Notes: generated from the sequence alone by a model not told the origin. Positions 37,344 through 46,395 are shown, counted from the stretch's first letter. The stretch: 64,000 nt of DNA from Bryobacterales bacterium (GCA_022826925.1 JAJDTX010000150.1:1-64000); one strand, 5' to 3'. Translations and numbers: made by a program.

Positions 37344-37644
37344 AGCACACGACGAGCTGCGGACCACGTTCCCAAGGACTAGCGACAATCTGCTCGGATC
37401 GTGTGCCGAATTTCGACCGGTCTCAAGAAATCGGCCAGCTGCAGATTCGGGGCGGCGGGGCCTTTCGTTCCGGATGATTGTAAACGGTGCTCTTAAGTCA
37501 CGGGTCTATTCTTGACCCTAGCTGGGAACTTCGCTTAAGTTCGATGACGCTTGCCACTTAGATTCTCGGGCGGTAATCTTGCTCTTGCGACCGGCGCGAC
37601 TCAGACCGCAAGCAACTGCAGGCGCTCGAGGAGGGGCAGCGGGC
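37344..37644. other. Intergenic interval before the enolase-superfamily gene
   Basis: 301 nt containing repeat copy B (37535-37609, annotated separately) and nothing else recognisable. A GAGGGG ribosome site for the next gene lies at about 37630. Confidence 0.6.
37535..37609 (-). repeat. Repeat copy B (C-terminal gene relic)
   Basis: Partner of the copy at 36169-36246, in the same orientation and 1,366 nt away. The minus strand reads LAV-stop-VAPVARARLPPENLSGK then a stop at 37535, aligned codon by codon with copy A but with an internal stop. The vapBC remnants lie exactly between the two copies. Confidence 0.65.
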
Positions 37645-38955
37645 ATGAAGACAATACTAAATCGACGATCCTTCTTCCGTGCCGCGGTTGGGACAAGCCT
37701 CCTAGGCGGCACTACGGGCTTCGCTCCCCTGCGGTCCGCCGCCGCATCGATCGGCCTGCCGCTGCGGATCACTGATATCGAGACGCTGATCCTGCGGGAC
37801 CCGCCAGAACGCAAGCCTGAAGACCAGTTCGTCTCGATGACGCCGCTCGGTGCCACCACCGGCGGCCCCGGTCTATGGAATCGCCTCGAACGCGCCGAGA
37901 CCGTTCGGCAGGGCGGCTATCGGCAGACGCTGCTGGTCAAGGTCACCACCGACCAAGGCATTGTCGGCTGGGGAGAGTCCCATGCGGTGATGACACCACG
38001 CGTCGTTCAAACCGTCATCACGGATATGTTCCGGCCGATCCTGCTTGGCCAGGACGCTCGCCAGATCGAGGCGCTTTGGGAGAAGATGTACTCGACGCAG
38101 CGCCTGCGCGGCTATGGCAGCGGCTATTACACGCGTGCCATGGCAGGCATTGACATCGCCCTGTGGGACATCGTCGGCAGGGCGGCCGGCATGCCCGTGT
38201 ACCAACTGCTGGGAGGCAAGTTTCGGGACAGCATTCCCACCTACCAAGGCGTTGGCGGCGGATCGCCGGAGGAAGTGCGCGACAATGCCCAAGCACTGCT
38301 CGAGCGCGGCTTTCCGAACCTGAAAATGAGCCTCGCGAAGGGCCGGGGAGAGCAGGCCCGCGACGTCAATCGAGTCTTCGCCGCAGGCGAGGTGCTCTTG
38401 GGCAAGGGACAGATATTGGTCGATTCGCTCGCGGGCTACACCCTCGCCGAAGCCACCAGGGTCGGGCGCAAACTTGACGAGATCGAGAATCTGGGCTGGT
38501 GGGAGGACGTGCTCATGCCCGAGGACTACGACGCCTATGCCATCTTGGCGGACCGCATGGACGTGCCGATCTGCGCCGGCGAGCAGTACTCGAATCGATT
38601 CCAGTTCCGTGACCTGTTCGAGAAGCGCGCTTGTGACATCGTCAACCCCGACACGTCACGGGTCGGCATTACCGAAACCAAACGGATTGCAATCATGGCC
38701 GATGCGTACAACATCCTGTTCTCACCGCACTCTTCAATGGGCTCAGCACCGTACCGCGCTTCTGCGATCCACCTCTGTGCCGCAACTCCCAACGCCGTCA
38801 TCTTGGAAGGCGGAGAGTCCTACTTGCAGGCCTTCGGCAATGCCATTCTCAGCGTGCCGCTACCTTATAAGCCGGGGCATGTGGAGGTGCCGGACAGGCC
38901 CGGCCTGGGATTTGAATTCGACGAAAAAGAGCTGGCCAGGTTGGTGGTGGGCTGA
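37645..38955 (+). CDS. Tat-exported enolase-superfamily (mandelate racemase/MLE-like) protein
   Basis: 436-residue protein with a Tat leader (LNRRSFFRAAVGTSLLGG) and the MR/MLE fold. The N-terminal capping domain (about 40-165) precedes the barrel with the Lys-containing FPNLKMSLAKG, metal ligands in QILVDSLAGYT (usual D-x-N is DSL here), WWEDVLMPEDYD and ICAGEQYSN, then NPDTSRVGITE and the FSPHSSMGS His loop. Members dehydrate or epimerise acid sugars or amino-acid derivatives. Export by Tat and the altered DxN motif are unusual for this family, so activity is uncertain. Strong GAGGGG ribosome site. The 38956-39216 gap to the next gene shows nothing. Confidence 0.85.
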   Translation: MKTILNRRSFFRAAVGTSLLGGTTGFAPLRSAAASIGLPLRITDIETLILRDPPERKPEDQFVSMTPLGATTGGPGLWNRLERAETVRQGGYRQTLLVKVTTDQGIVGWGESHAVMTPRVVQTVITDMFRPILLGQDARQIEALWEKMYSTQRLRGYGSGYYTRAMAGIDIALWDIVGRAAGMPVYQLLGGKFRDSIPTYQGVGGGSPEEVRDNAQALLERGFPNLKMSLAKGRGEQARDVNRVFAAGEVLLGKGQILVDSLAGYTLAEATRVGRKLDEIENLGWWEDVLMPEDYDAYAILADRMDVPICAGEQYSNRFQFRDLFEKRACDIVNPDTSRVGITETKRIAIMADAYNILFSPHSSMGSAPYRASAIHLCAATPNAVILEGGESYLQAFGNAILSVPLPYKPGHVEVPDRPGLGFEFDEKELARLVVG

Positions 38956-39216
38956 CCGTTGCCGGCCGCAGAAGCTGTACGTCGATCAGTGGACCGAGAG
39001 CGGTCTCTGACGGCCGGCTTCCGGGCCGAGTTCCAGTTCGATGATCTTGCACACTAGCTGCTCGATTGGGCCTGCGGCATCGACCGATCAGAGCGGCTCG
39101 AACACGGTGAGGCTCGTTCCCAAGTGAGGCGGGGGAAGTCGTCCGAATCACTTCCGGCAGGGCGCTCCCGCTGTGGTACCGTTGGAGTCTGAGGGGCTCG
39201 CTGCTCCCGATTCCCC

Positions 39217-39495
39217 GTGCAAGCTCTGGGCATGATTGAGACTCTGGGGATGGTGTCGGCTGTCGAAGCCTCCGACGCCATGGTCAAGGCGGCCGAGGTC
39301 ACGCTGGAAGGGAAGCGGTTGATCGGCGCCGGGCACGTGACGATCACGTGTCGCGGCGATGTCGGCGCGGTCAAGGCCGCCACCGACGCGGGTGCTGCCG
39401 CGGCCCGTCGGTTGGGCGAACTCATTAGCGTCCATGTCATCCCAGCGCCCTATGCAGAGGTGGCACTGGTGCTGCCCGAGGGTCCGGACGACTAG
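39217..39495 (+). CDS. Bacterial microcompartment hexamer shell protein (BMC-H)
   Basis: 92-residue single-BMC-domain protein starting with [24 protein letters not shown], followed by [20 protein letters not shown], matching EutM/PduA almost residue for residue in the hexamer-forming region. Hexamers of this type tile the flat faces of a protein shell and have a central pore for metabolites. The pore loop between strands 2 and 3 (about 35-42, IGAGHVTI) sets what passes. It is 9 nt before an acylating aldehyde dehydrogenase. No pentamer (EutN/CcmL) vertex gene is found in the window. Confidence 0.93.
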   Translation: MQALGMIETLGMVSAVEASDAMVKAAEVTLEGKRLIGAGHVTITCRGDVGAVKAATDAGAAAARRLGELISVHVIPAPYAEVALVLPEGPDD

Positions 39496-39504
39496 CCAAG
39501 CGCG

Positions 39505-41343
39505 ATGCTGGAAGATCGCGATCTGCGTTCCATTCAAGAGGTACGCACCAAGGTCGAGGCCGCCTACGCTGCTTTCCAGGCCTTTGAGAACTTCAGCCAA
39601 GAGCAGGTGGACGCCATCGTCGCCGCCATGGCGCAAGCGGCGCGGGAGCACTCCGAACGCTTGGCACGCATGGCGGTCGAAGAGACCGGCTACGGCAACG
39701 TACGGGACAAGATCGCCAAGAACCTGCTCAACTCCGACCTGCTGCACCAGAAGATCGCCCCGCTGAAGACAATCGGCGTGCTGGGCGAAAAACCGGAACT
39801 GGGTGTGACCGAATTGGCCGTGCCGGTGGGCGTGGTGGCGGCCGTGCTGCCCACCACGAACCCAACTTCGACGGCCTTCTTCAAGTGCTTGATCGCGGTC
39901 AAGGCGGGCAACGCCATCGTCAACAGCCCGCATCCCCGCGCGCGCAACTGCACGTGCGAGTCAGCGCGCATCCTCGCCGAGGCCGCCGAGGCGGCAGGGG
40001 CGCCGAAAGGCTTGATCCAATGCGTGGACGAGGCCACTATCACCGGCACCAACGAGTTGATGCAGCACAGGCGCGTCGGCATCATTCTCTCCACCGGCGG
40101 CGCGGGCATTGTCAAGGCCGCCTACTCAAGCGGCAAGCCCGCGCTGGGCGTGGGTTCCGGGAATGTGCCCGTGCTTGTGGATGATTCAGCCGATATCGAG
40201 GCTGCGGTCGCATCCATAGTGGACGGCAAGTCGTTCGATTTCGGCACGGTGTGCTCGAGCGAGCAGACCCTCGTCGCCCACCGCAAGCACAGCGATCGGA
40301 TCTGGGCGGCTCTCGAAGCCAACGGCGCCCACCGCTGCGACGAGGCGCAATCCGAGCTGCTTGCAGCCCGCTTGTTCACGGAGTCGTTTCGCATCCATCC
40401 GGATTGCGTGGGACAGTCGCCGCAGAAGATCGCCCAGATGAGCGGCTTCGAAGTGCCGCAGTCGGCCCGGATCCTCGCGCTGCAGATCGATGGGGTCGGC
40501 CGGGAGCACCCCCTGTCGGCCGAGAAGCTCTCGCCCGTGCTGTCGGTGTATTTCGTCGACAGCTTCGAGGAAGCGGTCGATGCCTGCGTCGCCGTCCTCA
40601 ACTTCGGCGGGCGCGGGCACACGTGCGTGATCTACTCCGAGGACGACGAGCACGTCCGCGAGTACGGCCGTCGAGCGCCCGCGTTCCGGGTGCTGGTCAA
40701 CACCCCGGCGCCCCAAGGGTCCACGGGCATCACAACCGGCATCGAGCCCTCGATGACCTTGGGCTGCGGCGCAATCGCCGGCAATTCCACCGGCGACAAC
40801 ATCGGCCCGACTCACCTGTTCCACGTCAAGCGGATCGCCCGCCACGTGCGCTCGGCCGAAGAAGCGTTCGTGAGCGAGGAGGCCAAGCGCTATTTCGCGG
40901 CGGTCGCCAGCGGCAGTGACTTCGGAGGCGGACCGGCCGACTCCGCTTCCGCCGCATCGTCCGAGAACGGCAGATCCGGGGTCGCGGCACGCGTAGACCA
41001 GTACCTGGCCAGCCGCGGGGAGCAGACGCCTGCCGGCGCACCGGCCGCGGCAGCTTCCCCCGTCGCGGCCGTTGTAGACCGGTTCCTACAACGAAGAGCG
41101 GCCGCGGCGCCCGGCCCGGAGCCTACGGTTCCGGCTGTTGCGCCTCCAGCGCCAACGGCCACAACAGCTGACCCGCCGCCGCCGGCACCGAAGATCCGGC
41201 CGGTGGCCTTCGTGTGCGAGGGAGACATGCGCAAAGCCATGCACACGGGCGCGAAGATCTACGTTTCCAAGAGCACGATTGTGACGCCGGCGGCTCGGGA
41301 TCTCGACAACGGCGGTGACATCCTGGTCCAGACCGAGGCTTAG
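39505..41343 (+). CDS. Acylating aldehyde dehydrogenase of a microcompartment, with targeting helices and C-terminal tail
   Basis: 612 residues. The first 480 are a CoA-acylating aldehyde dehydrogenase of the EutE/PduP type, with the substrate-binding IVNSPHPRARN region and the catalytic Cys in DFGTVCSSEQTLV; product is acyl-CoA and NADH. After a Gly/Pro/Ala-rich linker come two near-identical amphipathic helices, VAARVDQYLASR (about 493-504) and VAAVVDRFLQRR (about 520-531), like microcompartment encapsulation peptides, then a conserved tail (about 563-612: DMRKAMHTGAKIYV, TIVTPAARDLDN) resembling the EutT/EutQ-type AARDL motif. Co-transcribed with the shell gene 9 nt upstream. Confidence 0.88.
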   Translation: MLEDRDLRSIQEVRTKVEAAYAAFQAFENFSQEQVDAIVAAMAQAAREHSERLARMAVEETGYGNVRDKIAKNLLNSDLLHQKIAPLKTIGVLGEKPELGVTELAVPVGVVAAVLPTTNPTSTAFFKCLIAVKAGNAIVNSPHPRARNCTCESARILAEAAEAAGAPKGLIQCVDEATITGTNELMQHRRVGIILSTGGAGIVKAAYSSGKPALGVGSGNVPVLVDDSADIEAAVASIVDGKSFDFGTVCSSEQTLVAHRKHSDRIWAALEANGAHRCDEAQSELLAARLFTESFRIHPDCVGQSPQKIAQMSGFEVPQSARILALQIDGVGREHPLSAEKLSPVLSVYFVDSFEEAVDACVAVLNFGGRGHTCVIYSEDDEHVREYGRRAPAFRVLVNTPAPQGSTGITTGIEPSMTLGCGAIAGNSTGDNIGPTHLFHVKRIARHVRSAEEAFVSEEAKRYFAAVASGSDFGGGPADSASAASSENGRSGVAARVDQYLASRGEQTPAGAPAAAASPVAAVVDRFLQRRAAAAPGPEPTVPAVAPPAPTATTADPPPPAPKIRPVAFVCEGDMRKAMHTGAKIYVSKSTIVTPAARDLDNGGDILVQTEA

Positions 41344-42052
41344 GTTCCTGCAGGCGCTGTCGGCGGCGGCTCTTGCAGCAGCCGGCCTGCATCTGGCGCC
41401 CGTGGCAGCTCAGGCGCCTCCCGGCCCGATTCCCGCGAGCGAGGAGCTGCGCTATTCCATCCATTGGCCGAGCGGGCTCAGCTTCGGCTCAGCGCTGTTC
41501 AAGGCGCGCTTCACCGATCCGGGTTGGCGCTTCGAATTCGATCTCAAGGCCAGCCTGCCCAAGATCGAGATCAACGACCGGGCCGTCTCGCGCTCCGATG
41601 AGCAGATGTGCGGACAGGAGTTCACGAAGCATATCCTCCACGGCAACAAGCGAGCCAACGAACTGCTGCGCTTCCGACCGAACGCGGTCGAGCGCATCAA
41701 CTTGGAGCAGGCCGAGGAAGCGCGCCCCGGCGTGACCCCGGTCCAAGACTGCGCCCGGGACGCCTTGGCCTTCCTGTACTTCCTGCGGACCGAGCTCGCG
41801 GCCGGGCGCATCCCGCCCCCAAGCACGGTCTTCTTCGGCGCGGGCTATCGAGTCCGGCTCGAACATGCCCAGACCCGCTGGCTGATATGGGACGGCCAGC
41901 GCCAGCTCGCGGACGAGATCCGGGTTTCCGTGCGCGGGCCGGGATCCCAGCATGAGCTGTCGGCATATTTCGGCCGCGACGAGTCGAGGGCGCCGCTGCT
42001 GTTTCGCATGCAATTCGACGCCGAGAGCTTCACCATGCGCCTGCAGGAGTGA
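41315..42052 (+). CDS. Exported DUF3108-like protein
   Basis: 245 residues from GTG 41315, which overlaps the end of the aldehyde dehydrogenase by 29 nt. A signal peptide (FLQALSAAALAAAGLHLAPV) precedes a domain with the DUF3108 layout: ELRYSIHWPSGLSFGSALFK near the start, then RDALAFLYFLRTELAAG and the ending FRMQFDAESFTMRLQ. DUF3108 proteins are periplasmic lipocalin-like barrels of unknown role. Placement after microcompartment genes may be fortuitous. Confidence 0.62.
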   Translation: MTSWSRPRLRFLQALSAAALAAAGLHLAPVAAQAPPGPIPASEELRYSIHWPSGLSFGSALFKARFTDPGWRFEFDLKASLPKIEINDRAVSRSDEQMCGQEFTKHILHGNKRANELLRFRPNAVERINLEQAEEARPGVTPVQDCARDALAFLYFLRTELAAGRIPPPSTVFFGAGYRVRLEHAQTRWLIWDGQRQLADEIRVSVRGPGSQHELSAYFGRDESRAPLLFRMQFDAESFTMRLQE

Positions 42053-42088
42053 CAGCTGCGCCGCGCTGGTGCCAGCTTGCAGGCCCGG

Positions 42089-44749
42089 TTACCAGAACAG
42101 TTTCAGCTGGAACCGGAACGTCCTTCCGTCGTTGAGCGTGTTGTTGATCTGCCCAAAGCTGGGAGAGGTCAGAGTCTTGCCCGGCTCCGCGAATTGCGGA
42201 GTGTTGAGGAAATTTATCGACTCGGCCCGTAATTCCATCGAATTGTCCGATCCCAGCGCGAAGCGCCGCGAGAGCGATGCATTGACATTGGCGATCTTGC
42301 CCTTGCGAAAGGTGTTGCGGCCGAGGTCGCCCGCCTGTTCGAGCGGGGCGTTGACGAAGCGAAAGGCGCTGCCAGGCAGCAACGCTTCGGAAGTGTCCGG
42401 CGAGCCGATGACGCGACCCAGCACAGACGGATCCAGCAGCATCGGTCGGTCGCCGCTGCGCCCGTCGACATTTCCGAAGTCGGGGCCGTCCGATCCCGAC
42501 TCGACGGTAAACGGCGTGCCGGACTTGAGCAGCGAGACCGTGGAGACCATCCACCCACCGAAGAGCTTGCCGGCCCAGCCGCCCAAGGCCTTCCGCGGCA
42601 CCGTGTAACCGGCCTGCAACAGGAAGGCGTGCGGCTGGTCGAAGTCACTGAGGGCTTTGAGGTCGCGGTGCGAATCGAACTCGGTCTGAGAAACCGCGAC
42701 CCGCGCGTCCGGACCGGAAGCAGTGTTGGTGTAAGAACCGCCAAGATCGAGGGACTTGCTCAACCAATACGAGGAGTTGAGCGTGAAGCCCCGCCAATTC
42801 GGGGTCGTGAGCGTGACCCTGCCCGCATCAAAGTAGGCGCGCGAGCCGTTGTGGATGAACAGGTGCTCGTAGATGCTCTGGTCGGCGCGCCGATCGTTCA
42901 GATTGGCGACGGTAGACAGCATGCCCGGCACCTCGCGGCCGCGATTGAGGAAATAGGTGATGATCAGCTTGTGGGCGCGGCTGCCGACATAGCCCAGCTG
43001 CAGCCTCCAGTCCGAGCCAAGCCGCCGCTCCCAGCTGAAGTTGTACTGGTGGGAGTATGGCACGGCTAGGTCCGGCCCAGGCTCGATCTTGCTCGAGCGG
43101 CCGCCCGGCTGCCGCTTGGAGTGGTCGAGCAGCGAACGATACGTGGCGAGGTCGGGCCGGAGGATCACCGATGTGACGGTGTGCGGCGGGTTGAGCCGAT
43201 CCTGCCCGTAAGTTACCGGGAATATGTCGCCGTAATGCGTGCCGTAGGCGGCACGAATCACGCCCGCCTCTCCCGGCAGTCGGTAGGCGAATCCGAACGT
43301 GCCCGCGAAATTGTTCAGGTCCGAGCCCATGGCCAGCTCGCTCCGGCCGGTCACATCGATCGGGCGCGTGAACGGCTGGTAGCGCAGCCCCAGATGGAAC
43401 GTGAGTCGGTCGCTGGCCTGCCAGCGGTCGCCGAGGAAGAAGCTGTTGTGCCAGTTGCGGAAGCCGCGGTACGTGGATCCGAGCGAAGCGATCAACCGAC
43501 TAGGCAGCCCGAAGCGCACGTTGGTGATGGCATCGTTGCCGAAATTGGGGCGGAATACCAAGATGCCCCGCGCTCCGTCAGGCTCCTCGCCGTTGTACTG
43601 CAGTCGCGTCAGCGCGAATCCGGCGGTGATCTCATGCTTGCCACGGGTGTGCCGCAGAGTGGCGGCTTGGCGGAAGCGATTCTGGGCACGATCCAGCGGG
43701 ATGATCGGGAACGGCCCGAGATTGGTTAGCGCGCGGCCAATCATGATCGGGCCCAGCGCCCCCTCCGCCGGGAGCAGCAGCGACCCGAGGCGATCCAGCC
43801 CCGCCGAAAGCTCCAAGATCGTGGAAGGCGTGAATGAGCGGCTCCAAGTGATGCGCGCGGCATGCGACTTGGTGTCCGTATCGGGATTCTGTCCAACCAC
43901 AAGCTGGAAGGCATCGACGTTTTGCGCGGTCCACGCGTAGCGCAGCGCCAGATTGCCGCCAAGCGGCCCCGCGCGATCGAGTTGGATCCGGGCCGAATCC
44001 GTATTGATGCTCTGCAAGCTGTTCGTGTTCAGCGCGCGGTCGGCGATGTCCGGACGGTTCGGCGCATCTTTCGGATACGCTCCGAGGATCCGCTCAACTG
44101 CGGCGCGGGCGGCCGGATCGCGAGCCAGCGGCGTGCGCTCCTCGGGCAGCGGCACGAGCACGTTGCCGTTGACGTTGCCGCGAATCTTGTTCTGCGAGGC
44201 GCTCAGTGTGAGCGCTCCTAGCGGGCCGGCGGGAGCGCTGAGATTGAGGCCGTAGAAGTTCTCGCGGGCCGGCTTGACCGGGCCGACTTGGAAGAACGAG
44301 CGGGCCGAGAAGACGCTGTTGTTGTGGCGCCAGAACGCATCGCCGTGAAACCCGGACCCTCGCGCGGGCCCGGCATGCACCGGCGGGGTAGGCGGCTTGC
44401 CGTACTCGGAGCCGAAATAGCCGCGATCCACGGCGAACTCCGAGACGATCGTGGCGGTCGTGCCTAGGCGGATGTTGAGTTCCTTCAGCGCGTTGTTATC
44501 CACCAGATTGAACTGGACGTTCTCGTTGCGCCGGCTCTCCCCTGCTTCGGAGGAAGTCTCCCCGAGCAGGTTCATGTCGGTGCGGTCCGACCCTGCGAGC
44601 GGCTCCGTCTCGCCTGCCTCGCCCTCCGGCTCGGTCGCGGCGGGTTCGGGAACCTGCTCTGCCGGCTCGCCGGCCGCCGCAGGAAATGCGAGAGCGAGCG
44701 TCGCAACGGCCACGACGGCCCACAGGCGACTCTGCCTCGAGCTAGACAC
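42089..44749 (-). CDS. TonB-dependent receptor-like outer membrane barrel (Oar-type) 1
   Basis: 886 residues from GTG 44749. Signal peptide (LWAVVAVATLALAFPAAAG), a short acidic region (PEPAATEPEGEAGETEP), then NVQFNLVDNNALKELNIRLG and a long beta-barrel ending NTLNDGRTFRFQLKLFW with the terminal aromatic needed for insertion. Repeats such as RLQLGYVGSRAHKLII and FGFAYRLPGE are typical of Oar-like TonB barrels. The CarboxypepD_reg domain that most Oar proteins carry at the N terminus is absent, and the plug looks shortened. Close paralogue of the plus-strand barrel at 49486. It is 89 nt downstream of a Slam-like gene. Confidence 0.82.
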   Translation of the reverse strand: MSSSRQSRLWAVVAVATLALAFPAAAGEPAEQVPEPAATEPEGEAGETEPLAGSDRTDMNLLGETSSEAGESRRNENVQFNLVDNNALKELNIRLGTTATIVSEFAVDRGYFGSEYGKPPTPPVHAGPARGSGFHGDAFWRHNNSVFSARSFFQVGPVKPARENFYGLNLSAPAGPLGALTLSASQNKIRGNVNGNVLVPLPEERTPLARDPAARAAVERILGAYPKDAPNRPDIADRALNTNSLQSINTDSARIQLDRAGPLGGNLALRYAWTAQNVDAFQLVVGQNPDTDTKSHAARITWSRSFTPSTILELSAGLDRLGSLLLPAEGALGPIMIGRALTNLGPFPIIPLDRAQNRFRQAATLRHTRGKHEITAGFALTRLQYNGEEPDGARGILVFRPNFGNDAITNVRFGLPSRLIASLGSTYRGFRNWHNSFFLGDRWQASDRLTFHLGLRYQPFTRPIDVTGRSELAMGSDLNNFAGTFGFAYRLPGEAGVIRAAYGTHYGDIFPVTYGQDRLNPPHTVTSVILRPDLATYRSLLDHSKRQPGGRSSKIEPGPDLAVPYSHQYNFSWERRLGSDWRLQLGYVGSRAHKLIITYFLNRGREVPGMLSTVANLNDRRADQSIYEHLFIHNGSRAYFDAGRVTLTTPNWRGFTLNSSYWLSKSLDLGGSYTNTASGPDARVAVSQTEFDSHRDLKALSDFDQPHAFLLQAGYTVPRKALGGWAGKLFGGWMVSTVSLLKSGTPFTVESGSDGPDFGNVDGRSGDRPMLLDPSVLGRVIGSPDTSEALLPGSAFRFVNAPLEQAGDLGRNTFRKGKIANVNASLSRRFALGSDNSMELRAESINFLNTPQFAEPGKTLTSPSFGQINNTLNDGRTFRFQLKLFW

Positions 44750-44838
44750 GGCGGATTCCCATGCTACCAACGCACCTCGCAGGCGGCCGAGCAGAGTTGG
44801 CGGACCGCGCCTGCGCGGACCGCGCCGGGGGACTACGC

Positions 44839-46395
44839 TCAGAACACCCGCACGACCCCGCCCTCGGCGCGGTAACGCTGGTACTGGTAGAGCGTGAGAT
44901 TCGAGGACCTGTTCTCGCGGATGAGAGAAAGCGAGGGGGAGAAGCCCATGACTTGGATCTTCCGGTTGTGCAGAGCGGCCCGCGTGAACCACAGCCGCGT
45001 GTGCGGCGGCTCAGGGCTGAAGAGCGCATTCGGCTGATCGAAATCGGTCAGGAAGTACTGCTGTGCGCCAGTCAACGTGAAGCCGAACGGCAGGTCATAG
45101 GTGCCCATCACGCCCAGCCATCGCGAGCGGTGCCGCGTCGCCAGGCGGTCGGTGTTCTCCCGGCCCGAGCCCGCCATGAAGCGCACGTTCAGCGATGGCA
45201 GCACGGCGAAGCTCGCGAACGACTGGGCGTTCCAGCTGAATCCCGGCCCGCCGATCGCACCCTGCGTGCCAAGCGCCGTCTGGCGGGAACCTTCCACGCT
45301 GCCCCCCACCCATAGCCGTCGCGTGACAAGTCGCACGCCTTCGAAGCGCAACCCGTATTGGCGGCTGTAAGGACGGCCGTTGACGGCGCGCTTGTCAGCT
45401 TGGAACAGAAGGCTCATCTGGCCCTTGGATGTGATGAAACGAGGGCCGGCATACAGGCCGTAGTTGTAATCGTCGAACTCTCCGCCGGAGTACTCGCGGC
45501 GAAAGACCGAGCCGCCCACGCGAAGTCGGACTGCCGCGCCAGGCATCCACTTGAACTTCGGAATCGGCCTCTGGATCTCGGAGCCGAACGCGGCGACGAC
45601 CCCGATGCCGCTGGTAGCGCGGGCTTGGTCGTCAAGCTGGAATGGCAAACCGAAGATGTTCACCGTCTGCGCCGAGGTGGATGTGTTCACGTTGGTGTCT
45701 GGCGCCAACGCCAGGCTGAGGCTGCCGGTCGCGCGCTTGCGAGCGCGGCAAATCTGAATGAATCGCCGGACATTGAAGGCGACCTGCGGCGGCACATCGG
45801 CGCCCAGCACGCGTATAAAGTGCTGCTCGGCCGCCCAGCAGTCGTCACCTAGCAAATGCTTGAACAGGTTGGATGGAGGCTGGATGCAATTGCCCCGAGA
45901 AAACAGGGCGCGCGCCAGTTCCAGCCGGACGCGCAGTTGGGAGGGATCCGCGACGAGCATCCCGCGAAACGCCCGGACGGCGAGGTTGTAGTTTTCCTTC
46001 ACCGCCGAATCCGTGTGCTTGATGCCCTTCCCGACGGCGACATCGGCCGCGGCCAGCGCCGCCAGTCCCGTCGTGAAGGCTGCCTGTTGCGAGTCCGGCC
46101 TGGCGTCGGCCACCGGCCGGATCAGCGTCAGCGCCTCCTCTCCGCGTCCCATTTCGAGCAGCCTCTCCGCGGCTGCGAGAGCTGCCCCAAGTTGCTGGTC
46201 AGTAGGGGCGTTGGCGGGCGGATCGGCGCCACGCGCACCTGCCGGGTTCCAAAGCAGGACCGAGACGATAAAGAGCGCAGACGCCAGCTTGGGCGCTCGG
46301 CCTGCGAATGGTGCATCCCGCCGCGCGCCCGTCGGCGCTCCGCTGGGGCAGCGGCTAGACACCGGGCCGGGCCCGGCGTCGGGGTGGACTTCCAT
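44839..46395 (-). CDS. Slam-like surface lipoprotein assembly modifier (DUF560)
   Basis: 518 residues with a strong AGGAGAA ribosome site before ATG 46395. Signal region (SALFIVSVLLWNPAGARG), then a TPR-type helical part (about 60-175: LLEMGRGEEALTLIRPVADARP), and a C-terminal beta-barrel beginning GSLSLALAPDTNVNTSTSA and IFGLPFQLDDQARATSG, a characteristic DUF560/Slam segment. Slam proteins help surface-exposed lipoproteins cross the outer membrane in Neisseria and relatives. A cognate lipoprotein is expected nearby; the only candidate here is the TonB-receptor barrel 89 nt downstream. The 46396-46674 gap is the promoter region, with no other gene. Confidence 0.82.
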   Translation of the reverse strand: MEVHPDAGPGPVSSRCPSGAPTGARRDAPFAGRAPKLASALFIVSVLLWNPAGARGADPPANAPTDQQLGAALAAAERLLEMGRGEEALTLIRPVADARPDSQQAAFTTGLAALAAADVAVGKGIKHTDSAVKENYNLAVRAFRGMLVADPSQLRVRLELARALFSRGNCIQPPSNLFKHLLGDDCWAAEQHFIRVLGADVPPQVAFNVRRFIQICRARKRATGSLSLALAPDTNVNTSTSAQTVNIFGLPFQLDDQARATSGIGVVAAFGSEIQRPIPKFKWMPGAAVRLRVGGSVFRREYSGGEFDDYNYGLYAGPRFITSKGQMSLLFQADKRAVNGRPYSRQYGLRFEGVRLVTRRLWVGGSVEGSRQTALGTQGAIGGPGFSWNAQSFASFAVLPSLNVRFMAGSGRENTDRLATRHRSRWLGVMGTYDLPFGFTLTGAQQYFLTDFDQPNALFSPEPPHTRLWFTRAALHNRKIQVMGFSPSLSLIRENRSSNLTLYQYQRYRAEGGVVRVF

